The position numbers were made by a program, and so were the translations under genes. This document shows, in pieces, positions 1-9,493 of a stretch of DNA of 64,000 bases. Source of the stretch: Chondrus crispus (taxonomy: Eukaryota; Rhodophyta; Florideophyceae; Gigartinales; Gigartinaceae); NCBI RefSeq assembly GCF_000350225.1, contig NW_005179258.1, positions 258,146 to 322,145 on the forward strand, read 5' to 3'. Every line of letters starts with the position of its first letter. The first letter of the stretch is position 1. The notes below the pieces were generated by a model. That model was given only the letters and a program-made list of their open reading frames with translations. It was not told where the DNA came from and did not search any database.

Positions 1-2
1 GG

Positions 3-251
3 AAACTGGAGCGATGTACTCGGAGAGGAATAAAGGAAACCGACAACGAAAAGGAGAAAGAAGGAATGTCCTGTGGGATTGGGGAGAAGCATTGTCGCTT
101 TCCGGGATTGGAAACTTCGTTTTCGTGCACAGCATGCGGCGTAGGAATGCATGACCTATGTGACTGGGCCAAAATCGTGAGAAACATAAGCGTCGAGTTA
201 CGAGAAATGGTTGCGGTTTGCTCGGAGAAGTGCTTTGCATTGGAGAAATGA
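3..251 (+). CDS. Cys-rich zinc-binding C-terminus, partial
   Basis: The frame is open from the left edge of the window, so the start is probably outside it; the first ATG inside is at 66. A Lys/Glu-rich stretch is followed by a compact Cys/His cluster (HCRF, SCTACG, HDLCDW, CSEKC). The spacing C-x2-C, H-x2-C, C-x2-C suggests a small zinc-binding module like a PHD or ribbon finger. I do not recognise the family. Such Cys-rich tails occur both in chromatin proteins and in transposases. The following 500 bases give no clear continuation. Confidence 0.4.
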   Translation, partial: KLERCTRRGIKETDNEKEKEGMSCGIGEKHCRFPGLETSFSCTACGVGMHDLCDWAKIVRNISVELREMVAVCSEKCFALEK

Positions 252-774
252 GTCCATTTCTTCGAAATGGCCGTCTCTTTGGTCCTACATCTACCCTACA
301 TTACATCAGCAAGCTGCAGTTGACAGCGGCGGTGTCATGTTTGTTGATTCGAACAAACGCCGCGTGAGAGGGTTTGTTGCTGTTCTTCGTAGCCTTCAAG
401 ATTTTCTGGAAGCCGTGGACACTTTACGCGAGATGTCATGGACAAGCTCTCTCCTAAGTCCAAAAGATGGAATCCTTCATATCGTCTTGCAACCCATTCT
501 TCGATCTGACATAATATTGATAAAAGATATCGCGCGCGGATCGCAAGCCCTTATAAAATGACAAGGGCAACGGCGCCTTCTTCGTCTTTTCTAAAACTAC
601 CTGAGGCAGACACCGGACAATGTTGCCTTCAGTCATTCTCCGGGCAACTGAACAAGAACACAAACCACAGTTTCGCAGTTCGACATGGCCAAATCGCGCG
701 GAACGAGACTACGAGAGTAGCGCTAAACTCCCTAGCAGAAAATGAATAATTTGGGAGTGCAGCTACAGTGAAAT
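252..774. other. No supported gene
   Basis: Short open frames exist on both strands. The longest forward one, from 211, has no recognisable motif and overlaps the preceding gene. I see no repeat structure or RNA gene here. Confidence 0.4.
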
Positions 775-1740
775 GTGATATTTTTAGCATATTTGAGTCA
801 GAGTGCTCTACCCTCATCCCAAGAGCACACTCCCCCGTGTTCACACATCATCGGCGCCCTGGATACCATTGCCCCCGCCGTGCCCCCGCTCGACCACGGG
901 CCCGATTCCGCTGCCCTCGGCCTCCCGCTCGCCCTGTTCGGACACGGCGATCGCGTCATTCTCCAGCCGTACGCCTCACTGCCGCTCGTGGCAGAGCTCA
1001 TTCCGAATCAATCTAGGAGGGCCTGCCGTATAGGCACGTCGCATAACGTGGGCTTGCAACTCTCGTCGACCGCCGCCTCGGCCGCAAAGAAGGCCGCCGC
1101 CGCGAAGACGGAGTCTCCGCTCGTGCAGACTGCCCACGCATTTTTGCAAAAGTCTAGCTCCACGCCGACGCGGCCTTCGGGGAAGCCCACGCCCAAGTAG
1201 CAGACGCCGATTCGCGGCTCGAAGAGCTCTTCTGTCCCAGTGTCGTCGACGCCGTCGCCGGGGAATGGAGACACTTGTCGTTTGTCTACGCCCGGGAAAC
1301 CGTCCCCGGTTCCAAGCGCCCAGACGGCCTCCGCGGAACGGCGGAGTGCCTATTGTGGACGCACTGGTCAATTTGACGACGGGCAAGGTGTCGGTGTCGG
1401 GGAGTATCGAGCCGCTGTGTCGCATTACGTGCGTCGAGCGGCGAGTCATGCGCGACTTGACTTTTTCGGCGGGCACGTCGTCGGCGTCTGTCTCGTCGTC
1501 GGGGGCGTATGTCGGGCTGGATGACTACATTCGTAGACGGTTGCGTGAGTACCTGAATTTGCTTTTTGCGATCGGTGGCGTCGGTTGAGGGGGTGCTCGG
1601 GGGACCGTTAGGCGGCGAAACTTGGAGCTCTGAAATGGTCGACGAGATGAATGTCTCACAGTTTGAGCTGTACAATAAGCAGTTTGTCAAGACGTGGATG
1701 AAGGCACAGAGGCCGGGAGCGCGACGGCTTCGAGCGGCAC
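775..1740 (+). pseudogene. AVL9: AVL9-like DENN-family protein, broken
   Basis: AVL9 is a DENN-type protein of late secretory traffic. Three pieces in different frames line up in order with its C-terminal half. At 775-1200 GLPLALFG, LQPYASLPLV and IGTSHN match the conserved lead into the domain. At about 1330-1570 VPIVDALVN, an acidic/hydrophobic stretch and YVGLDDYIRRRLREY match the 'gsdewIR..f..Y' block. At 1566-1740 SQFELYNKQFVKTWMKAQ matches the block ending 'fv.aW..t'. Frame changes between the pieces and a TAG at 1198-1200 break the gene. A Ser/Pro/Thr-rich linker lies between the first two. The N-terminal half is not found upstream. The family call rests on motif order, without an alignment. 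Confidence 0.6.
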
Positions 1741-2411
1741 GGGCGAGCCGAGGACGCGCCGTTGCGACTGCAGGCTGGAAAGGGAGGCCAATTTTGGAGG
1801 GAGCGGGGGTGGGCGCGGTGTGGACGGTCGGGTCGCGAGCGGCCGTAGCGCTTGCGCGGCGGTATAGATACGGCAGCGGCGGCCGACGCGCCGGCGGCCG
1901 ATGGCAAGCGCGCGGGCGACGCCAAACGGACGGGCATCGCTGAGGTGGGCGGGCTACCCGGGCGGGAGCTGCAGCAGGCGTGGTCGAAGCGATGCGGGCG
2001 GGCGCAGTGACAAGCCCCCAGGGAGTCTCCGGAAATTAATTTTTGTGTCATAGTCATATTTTTCTTTTTGTACACTCGCTCTGCAGGCGGTCTGTGTCCA
2101 GCGCGCGGCACACCAACGCGCGGCGCAGCGCAGCGGGATGTGATTTTTTATGTAATAAGGATATTTATTTCCATGGATCAGTATTATGACTCGGGCATAC
2201 GTGCCACGCCGCGTGAGCGTGTGGCAAGTGAACAGCCTGCGCTCTGCCCAAAAACGGATCGCTCGCCATCCTCTCTTGCACCTCCCCCAGTCGTTCTTCT
2301 CTTCCCTCTCCCGCCTTCACCCCTAGGGGCGGATTCGGGTGGTGATATTTACGCTTCCTATCCGCATCATTACTGCACTCGCCCACATCTTATCCATTTT
2401 CAAGTCCTGCA
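1741..2411. other. Interval between AVL9 and U1-70K remnants
   Basis: GC-rich sequence up to about 2000, then AT-richer. Forward and reverse open frames are low-complexity (Arg/Gly/Ala) and look fortuitous. No gene is supported. The 5' flank of the U1-70K remnant, with several pyrimidine tracts, lies at 2250-2410. Confidence 0.35.
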
Positions 2412-2426
2412 GTGGTTCCCGCCGCA

Positions 2427-3021
2427 ATGGAAGCCGCAGAGTTGTCCCGCGAAACGACGTCGCCGCCTCGACCTTCTTCCTCTCTCCTCTCCCCCGAACC
2501 CCTCGATACGAAAATGGCTGATCAAAGTGAGAGCAAGCCGGAGACACTCTTTGAAACACCTGCTCAAAGAAGGCGGCGTGTTCGGAACGCCGCGTTGAAG
2601 AAGGCCTCGGAAATCGTTAAAAACGAGAGGAGACCAGTGGGACCCAAAAAGCGACGATTCTGCAAAGACAAAAACTGCGTATTGCACGCTCTTTGCTGCT
2701 AATCTGCCCTTTACCATGGTGGAGAAGTCATTGCAGGATGCATTCGAGGCATATGGCCCTGTGGCAACTGTTATGCCATTAGATCGAGAGGGAGTTTTGA
2801 GAGACTACGCATTTGTTGAGTTTGAACGAGAACGCGATATGAAGATTGCATAGCGAGAAGCGAACCGGATGAGGTCAGGAGGCCATCGCATTCTGGTAGA
2901 TGTGGAAAGGGGTCGAACTGTTAACGGTTGGCTGCCAAACAGGCTAGACGATCGGAACAATGTGTGCACGAGCAAGCGACGGAGTGAGAGGAGGGAGGCA
3001 AGGCCGAGACTAAAACATTAA
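2427..3021 (+). pseudogene. SNRNP70: U1 snRNP 70-kDa protein (U1-70K), broken
   Basis: U1-70K binds stem-loop I of U1 snRNA through one RRM during 5' splice-site recognition. The start at ATG 2427 opens a Ser/Pro-rich leader and a basic helix (RRRRVRNAALKK). A 1-nt shift just before 2638 then leads into WDPKSDD, the family signature ahead of the RRM. RNP2 appears as TLFAAN and RNP1 as RDYAFVEF. The hallmark ILVDVERGRTVNGW follows. A TAG at 2851-2853 stands where the family usually has Tyr after ERDMKIA. The frame ends with TAA at 3019-3021, without the usual Arg-rich tail. One frameshift plus one nonsense codon indicate a pseudogene, but the protein is still easily read. Confidence 0.85.
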
Positions 3022-3228
3022 GCGACAGGCTCTGAGAAGATGCGATGTCTTCTTCCTATACAAATATTTTATGCCCCATCAAGGCGAATTTACATCTACT
3101 TGTGTGAGCCTTTCCAACTAGTCACGCACTTCATCAACATGCTGTACGTAATAATTGGCTGAAGTGCTCTTCCGTTCAACTGTACATGTGTGAACACTAA
3201 TATTCTTCCCGTCAGCATTGCGATATAT

Positions 3229-3457
3229 TTATTTAAACATGTCTTCATCGGTTAGGTCGTCACCAATAGAACAAACCCAGTCCGGCGCCTCACCCTCGAC
3301 ATCGAAGCGTCTCAACACTTCAGCCACTGCTGCTCCTTTGTGCACCCCTCGCGGTCGAACGTAAAGGAGTTTTTGCCCCATCAAGACCTCCATCGGACTG
3401 CCGTGTAGCACCTCCTCGAGCGCTTGCCGAGCATCATGTGCTCGACTGACTGCGAAA
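3229..3457 (-). pseudogene. Trehalose-6-phosphate phosphatase C-terminal fragment
   Basis: This reads as the end of a HAD-type trehalose-phosphatase domain, the C-terminal half of class II TPS proteins, which dephosphorylates trehalose-6-phosphate. KLLYVRPRGVHKGAAV matches the family block 'vEVRP.gvnKG.a'. IGDDLTDEDMF is HAD motif IV with its metal-binding aspartates. The frame stops directly after DEDMF, so the last part is missing. Upstream, sense ends at a perfect hairpin (3458-3498), beyond which the translation no longer resembles the family. It is a fragment truncated at both ends, without the glucosyltransferase half. Confidence 0.8.
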
Positions 3458-3498
3458 TTGCATATAGCTGGCATCTCTGAAATGCCAGCTATATGCAA
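3458..3498. repeat. Perfect 17-bp inverted repeat
   Basis: Arms at 3458-3474 and 3482-3498 are exact reverse complements with a 7-nt loop. The hairpin sits at the upstream breakpoint of the trehalose-phosphatase fragment. It could be the scar of a fold-back insertion or the site of the rearrangement. Confidence 0.85.
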
Positions 3499-3853
3499 TC
3501 TCTTTCTGCGACATTGCCTCCGCACTTCATGGGTCAAGATTGTCGAATCTGTAGTTCATCGACATAAAGGTAGAGGAGATTGATCTACATCATGACTCCA
3601 AGGAATTATTCACTCTTTGAAACCGTGAATTTCAGTTTCACAAAAATTACACACTTTGCTGCAGTGCGCAAAGAATAAATATACTTTCCCGAATTGGCGA
3701 CCTGTGTCTAAAAGCCATAAATAGGCTTAAATTCGGCTTAGGCAATATTCAAACGCAGTTCTTTTTAAGAAGGAAAAATCTTTTTAATAACCAATCACTG
3801 TTCAACGTCCCTCTTTCTCCCCTGGTCGAAACCACCCAGCCGCGGGCGACTTC

Positions 3854-4327
3854 GTGTGGTTCAACCCCTGGTCATCGACCCTCTGCTCAGCGTGGGAAGC
3901 TCAAACGAGCCGCCGATTCGGAGACCAAACACCGGTTCCCGACATTACCCCCATCGTCACATCTGACCCCCGGGAGCTTCACGTATGCTCCCGTCCTTCC
4001 TCTCCAATTCCTCCTGGATCGGCTGTCCCTGCTTCCCCGCGCGCAGCCCTAGCCTCTCCGTCCTTGTCAAAGGTACCTTCAGCTGTCGAAATTCCCTCGG
4101 CAGACCACACCGAAACATTGTCGGTAAGGGAAGTGATATCTTCCCCACCGTCTCCAACAATTTCCAAAAATACCTACGACGTCACGAGCGTATACTGTGC
4201 CTTGCTCCACGCTCACGGTGATGAGGGAGAGGCTCTGCAAGGAGCCTCGACTGACGACTTGCGAGTTTTGGCTCGCCTCGTGTCATCACTTCCAAAGGGT
4301 AAATCCTTTGGCAACCCTTCCGTCTGA
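3854..4327 (+). CDS. Hypothetical Ser/Pro-rich protein fragment
   Basis: The 157-codon frame has a Ser/Pro/Ala-rich first two thirds and an ordered-looking end with TSVYCALLHAHGDEGEAL and STDDLRVLARLVSSL. The end faintly recalls the SAP-like block of the locus at 58 kb (KDDLRKMGRL), so both could be remnants of one family. The similarity is short and by eye only. No start is convincing. I do not recognise the protein. Confidence 0.3.
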   Translation: MWFNPWSSTLCSAWEAQTSRRFGDQTPVPDITPIVTSDPRELHVCSRPSSPIPPGSAVPASPRAALASPSLSKVPSAVEIPSADHTETLSVREVISSPPSPTISKNTYDVTSVYCALLHAHGDEGEALQGASTDDLRVLARLVSSLPKGKSFGNPSV

Positions 4328-5202
4328 GCCGTCGGGCGCGACAGTTCCCCGGTGATTGCTTTTCGCATCTCTATCCTGCCTGCGTGACGCTGAATTAGCG
4401 ACATCGTCATGTCGCCTTTGATCCGTAAATTGAATTTTCCTGCGTGCTCCTTCGTCTCTTCGTTTCCTCCTCTTTTTCTCATTGGTGCCCACCCCGTCAT
4501 AATCACGGTGGCACCCTTATATCTCCTTCTTCCTTCTCTTCACCTCTCCTCTTTTCCATTCAAGTGTACTCCTGCAATGTGGGAGCGGCAGCTCCCTTCC
4601 TCGAGAAACCCCCTTTTTTAGCAAAGTCGCATCGACAATACCTTGGGTTGCCATTTGTTCATCGCGCACCGTGAAGGGCGCAGCTATAAAAGTGGAGACC
4701 CAATTGATTCGGCTCCAACCGAAGGGAGTTGGTCGAGGTGTCCAGTGTCCATGTTCCTCCTCACTTTGGACATCTCAAACGTGTGTCTACACGGCTCCCT
4801 GCTTGTCTTGTTGAGTTTTAAGACTATCTTCGCGGCCGTTTTGAGCTTTGGTCAAAGATATATGTCTTTTCTCGTCCGTGCCCAGATCTGTTCGGAAATC
4901 TCCTCCCCCTTTCCATCTCTTCGCGACGCTTCGTAGGGCTCCGATGAGGACTTCAATAATTTCTCCCTATATCGCAGCGGTTATCCCTTGGACGCCAAGG
5001 CCCTGTAGGCCAAGCTATCGCTCTTCGTTCCACCTGGTCTCTCCCTCTTCCTCTTATGTTCGTTGCGGCCCGTCTTGTGCGCATTTGCGCGCGATGACAT
5101 GTATCAGTGTCGGAGCTCCCTCTTCGCTGAAATTCCCTGTCTGAAGTGACCATTCCGTTTTTGCCCTTCACGGCTTGAGGGGGGGTTCATCTCCTCCCCA
5201 AA
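4328..5202. other. Pyrimidine-rich interval with a TATA-like site
   Basis: The stretch is rich in CT tracts on the plus strand. A TATA-like CTATAAAAG lies at 4684-4692 and could serve a forward transcript, but no convincing ORF follows within 100 bases. Several 60-100 codon frames are low-complexity. No gene is called. Confidence 0.3.
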
Positions 5203-5337
5203 ATGAAGACTTTGCTTCTGCTTCTCGAATTTATTCTAGCCTCTCTCCTCGTGGTTGCCGGCGGTCGTCACTCTGCGTGCCCATCATGCTGTTCGAACAT
5301 GGCTCTCTTCGTAGAGCAACGGGAGGCGCGAGAGTGA
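5203..5337 (+). CDS. Small ORF with a signal-peptide-like start
   Basis: The 44-codon ORF starts MKTLLLLLEF and continues with a hydrophobic run (ILASLLVVAGG), a textbook secretory signal with an Ala/Gly cleavage region. A short tail with CPSCC follows and ends in TGA. It could encode a tiny secreted Cys-containing peptide, or be the first exon or truncated start of a larger secreted protein. Nothing in frame follows. No homology is claimed. Confidence 0.25.
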   Translation: MKTLLLLLEFILASLLVVAGGRHSACPSCCSNMALFVEQREARE

Positions 5338-5852
5338 ACGGCTCCTCTCGTACGACCGCAGCGTCCGATGCGGGGAGGTCCGTCCGGCGTGTGATCGGCA
5401 TTCACAATTGCGCTCGCGACGGGCTCGCCGTCGAGGCGATAGCGCGAAGACGCGAAGTCCGTATCTGGCGTACCTCGCCTTCGTGGCGGGCGCGCCGTCG
5501 GCTTCCGCCGCACGGTTTGCAGCATTATACCGGCGCGAGCGGGGGCCCTCCGGGGCCTGTGCACGGGCGGTGGCAGTCGGTACCGCCCCCCGTACTGTAG
5601 ACTTGCCGGCCCTCGCTGTCCGTGGCGAGGGCGCGGCGCCGCGTGACGACGGTCCTTATCCTTATCCGCCCTCGCCCCCGATAGCGAGGGCGCGGCGCGG
5701 CCACTCCGCGCTGCGGTGCGGCGGAAAAGTCCGCGTGGAAGCGCCTGGGCCTCGCAAGCTCGGCTCGCCGCGCTCCACGAGGACTTTTTCCGGGGCTCCT
5801 CGCCCTCCGGTTCCACCGAGGCAAGGTCCCACGCGGGTGTCATCTTCGTCGC

Positions 5853-6100
5853 CCCCCCGGGCAATCGGGGCGAGGGCAGAGCGCGCGGTATTCTCCTCTT
5901 CCACGCGCCCCTCGCGATCGGGGCGAGGGCGCAGCGCGCGGTATTCTACTCGTCCACGCGCCCCTCGCCAATGGGGCGAGGGCAGAGCGCGCGGTAATCT
6001 CCTCGTCCACACGCCCCTCGCCATCGGGGCGAGGGCGCAGCACGCGGTATTCTCCTCGTCCACGCGCCCCTCGCCATCGCGGCGAGGGCGCAGCGCCGTG
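5853..6100. repeat. 53-bp minisatellite, about 4.7 copies
   Basis: Units begin at about 5853, 5906, 5959, 6012 and 6065, exactly 53 bases apart from 5906 onwards, with a few substitutions between copies. Each unit contains a GC-rich near-palindrome (cgcccctcgcc facing ggcgagggcg) followed by a GTATTCTCCTCGTC-type linker. Degenerate relatives of the hairpin occur upstream at about 5600-5700. The unit is not a multiple of three, so the long frames through it are artefacts. Confidence 0.9.
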
Positions 6101-6996
6101 GATTGGGACTTTTTCTCGTAATACATGTGTACTGCGACCTTTTTCCGTCCGCCGCGCAATCAGAAAATCATCCCAAAAATTGACATAATTTCCCGCGAAA
6201 ACAATTTCTGCCAAAAAATCAGAGCACGGTTCCTGATTGGTGCGCTGTCGTCTGAGGAAGAAATCTTCCCAAAATTAAATCATGGCATGCGCCGTGATTA
6301 GCGACAAAAAGTTCTAATTGGGGCTGACAGTACACGTGTGTGTGCATATATTGATGCCCCTCCGACCGACTTGCTCTCGCGCTTACGCCCCTTCCTTAAC
6401 TATCCTGGCGACTGTTGAGGCGAACGCAGCCTCACTCGCCTGCTCATCTGAAAACGCCTTTTGCGCGTTTCCTCGCGCACGACCCCTATCGATAGGGTCA
6501 TGACCACGTCGTCCGTCGGGTTATCGGACCCGGATGCGGACTGAGGGCTCGAAGTGAGCCCGAACCTTCTCGGATATTCCGAGACACAAGCAACGGGCAT
6601 TCTGGTCGCTTACCCTGTCCACCGAGGGGCTCTCGCGATTCCACCGCTGATCGCCTCGTTCGTCGGGCGCCCCTCCTCGCCGTGGTTGCTGGACTTAACG
6701 GATCGTCCGGCAATCCTGTTCGGGGGGGGTGTTGTCCGACTTTTCCGATCCGAACGGGGTATTCCAGTCCTCGTCATGTCGGTCATTACGAGGGCCCAAC
6801 ATTTTTTTCAGGCAGTTCGTACTGTCCTGTTCTTATGTCTCGCGTCCTTGACGTCCGAGAAGTCAAGACGACTTGACTTGAACGCGTCCCCGGCTGTGAC
6901 CCTCCGATAGGGTCCGCCGACCTCCTTCGCTTCCCCTTTTAGTCTGTTCGTGCAGGCTGGGGTTAATCCGCAAAGGAGCGGTTGAGGGCCCCCCCC
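6101..6996 (-). other. 3' tail of Gypsy A and its left boundary
   Basis: On the minus strand this lies just downstream of the integrase stop. A purine-rich tract stands right after the stop codon (plus-strand run of C at about 6989-6997), as expected of a polypurine tract, but no copy of the 5' LTR follows. The plus strand carries a 118-codon frame at 6554-6910 of unclear meaning. The left end of the element probably lies between 6100 and 6350. A 16-nt string at 6327-6342 also occurs inside the 5' LTR. Confidence 0.35.
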
Positions 6997-8787
6997 TTAA
7001 GCGTGAACGTCCGCGTTCACGGTTTGGGTGAGGTTCCTGCCGGTACGTCTCCGGAGGCGTTGGGCGTAACGAGACACCAACTCCTCCGGGACGTGAGTCC
7101 GCGCCGTCCAAGTGGGCGCGTCGTAATCCGCCCACTTGATGAGGAACTCCGTAGTTCCGTCTTCCATGACTCGATGTCTCAGTAGCCGTTCGACGGCATA
7201 CTGCGTTCCCGCGGTGACCTTATCGGCGAGGTCCCGCGGGGTCGTCGTACTTGCTCGTGGCGCGTCTATCGGAGACGGCGCGTACACGCAGCGGTCGGCG
7301 GAGACTCGCTCGGTGACCCCATCACGATCGATCGTGATGGTTCGGCGGTCATTGGCGAGCACGCGGTATGGTCCGACAGCGGGCGAGGCGAGCTTGTTCG
7401 ACGTCTTAGCCCCATCGGTGGGGTTGAGATATACGTATTCTCCGGGACGGAGCCGGGAATTAATACGTCGTATGCGCTTATCGAAGTCGCGCTTGTAGCG
7501 AGCCTGCGTCCGACGCAGGCTCCCGTAGGCCTTTTGGATAGTCGAGTCCAAGGTCTTGAGGAACTCGGCACGTTGGTTCCCCCTATCGGAAGGGGGCGCG
7601 TCGCCGTCCGCCCGTCGGAGAGAGAACTCCGGCGGTGGCTTGCCGAGCACGAGCTCAAACGGCGTGGTGCGTGTGGTGCGATGTACGTGGGAGTTGTACG
7701 CATACGTAAGCGGCCCCACGTACACATCCCAGTCGTCCTGGTGTTCACCCACGTAGTTCCGCAGCATCGAGGCGATTGTTCGGTTATATCGCTCGACTTG
7801 CCCGTTCGTCTGGGGATGGTACGCCGAAGTGTACAAATTCGTTATCCCCAGAACGCGGCACGTGCTGTGGAAGAACTTGGCGTTAAACTGCGGTCCGTTA
7901 TCGGACAGCAACGTGCGCGGGACGCCGTACTTAAACACCCACGATTCGCAGAACGCAACCGCGACGGTGTATGCGGTTATCGTGCGGAGCGCAACAACTT
8001 GCGTCAGCTTACTGAAGCGATCCGTAATCACGAGCAGGAATCGTTTTCCTGTCTTCGTCTTCGGGAGCGGCCCCAAGATGTCGATTGCGAGGCTCTCGAG
8101 CGGCCTCGTAGCTGGAAACAACCTCAATCGGTTGAGATGCTTCCTCAGCTTGACCCGGTTCATCGCGCAGGTTCGACACCCTCGCACCGTGGCTGCTACG
8201 TCTGCAGCCAGGTGGGGCCAGTAGTACTCGCGTCGAAGTGCGTAGTACATACGGTTCTGGCCCGGGTGCCCCGCCATGGCCGGGTTGTGGCACAGGCGAA
8301 GGAGCCTGGCGCGGAGCGTCCAAGGTACCACCACCTGAACGATATCGGGGTCGAAGGGGTGTCTTCGTTTGAGAACCCCTTGGTGGTCTTCGAAGAACGC
8401 GGAGTCTCGAGACTCGGACTGTCGTGCCAAAACGGTTTGGCAGAAGTCATCCACGCGTTGCTCCTCGGCTATCTCCTCTATCGTGAGAGGGGCTGGAAGG
8501 TCGTCCTGCGGTGGGGCGACTGGGGAGCCGAGCGCGCCAGCCTCGGGGTCTTCGGCGCGCTGGATGTCGGCGGCGTCGAACTCGTCGTTCTCCTCCCAAA
8601 ACGAATTGGGTCCTTGGAGAGCGGGGGCTTCGTCGTCGCCTCTCGGTTTGTCGCGCGTCCGTACGCGCGACCTTGTTTGGGCTTCGGCTTGATTCCGTGT
8701 CGTTACGAAGACATGGACGGCCTGATGATCGCAGCTCGCTCTACAAACGTGGTCCGCGAGCTCGTTCGATACGTCTCGAACTGTCGT
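6997..8787 (-). pseudogene. Gypsy A integrase with chromodomain
   Basis: This is the C-terminal part of pol. The zinc-binding HHCC module shows HNPAMAGH and CRTCAMN. The catalytic triad is visible as AIDILGP (first Asp), LLSDNGPQF (second Asp) and GQVERYNRT (Glu). A GPY-like region follows, and a chromodomain of about 45 residues (YAVERLLRHRV, EFLIKWADYD, TWTARTHVPEEL) ends the protein. The chromodomain would guide insertion to particular chromatin. The frame is open upstream to 9003, but sense starts near 8787, where it replaces the RNase H frame. All catalytic residues are kept. Confidence 0.9.
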
Positions 8788-9493
8788 GCCCCTCGAAAGT
8801 GGGGATGTCGTCATCCACCTCGACGGTGGGGCGAGGGTCATTGGCGACCTTCGGCGACACGAGTCGTGACAGGGCATCGGGCAACTGATGCACGCGTCCG
8901 GGGCGGTACTGAATGGTGAAATCGTATTCAGCCAGACGTAGCCGCCACCGGGTGAGTCTTCCGGAACTCTCGGTGAGGGACATGAGACATCGGAGGGCGT
9001 CATGGTCCGTCCGTACGGTGAACTTCGTGCCTTCTACGTACGGCCGTAGTGTGCGGACGGCCCACACTACGGCGAAGCACTCGCGTTCGGTAGCGCTGTA
9101 GTTGCGCTCACTATCGGACAGTGAGTACGACCAATACCCCACGGGCCGCCAGTCGTTCGGCTCTTCGTGCTCCTGAAGTAAGGTACAGCCGAGTTGGTAG
9201 GCACTCGCGTCGGTGTCTATCATGTACGGACGACCGTGCCGGGGCATCGCGAGGATCGGCGGAGCGATCATGCACTTCTTAAGGTTCTCGAACGCCTGAA
9301 GTTGCAGCTCCGTTGGGTTATCGAAATCGTGATCCGAGTCCTTGCGCGTCATGTCGGTCAGAGGACGCGCAATCTTAGCGAACCCCTTAACGAATCGGCG
9401 GTATACGTTACACGCCCCGAGGAACGAGCGCACTTGCGTCAACGTCCTCGGGAACGTGAACGTCTTGAAAGCGTCGGCCGCCGTATCGGCCAC
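8788..9493 (-). pseudogene. Gypsy A RT thumb and RNase H
   Basis: The segment reads from MADTAADAFKTF through the RT connection (VRSFLGACNVYRRFVKGFA) into RNase H: MIDTDASAYQLGC (first Asp), ERECFAVVWAV (Glu), VRTDHDALR (second Asp) and YRPGRVHQLPDALSR. All are typical of Gypsy RNase H. The frame differs from the RT palm upstream, and another change leads into integrase near 8788. Compared with element B, a few bases are missing at the upstream junction (about 9494-9505). Confidence 0.9.

Noticed and set aside
5853-6100. CRISPR array
   Set aside because: Units are directly adjacent, with no unique spacers, in a eukaryotic setting.
5408-6121. Long frames through the minisatellite on both strands
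   Set aside because: The 53-bp unit is not a multiple of three and the frames arise from lack of AT-rich stop codons.
7534-8919. 461-codon plus-strand frame over Gypsy A integrase
   Set aside because: Mirror frame of the integrase; a similar one lies over Gypsy B at 25106-26479 only because the integrases are alike.
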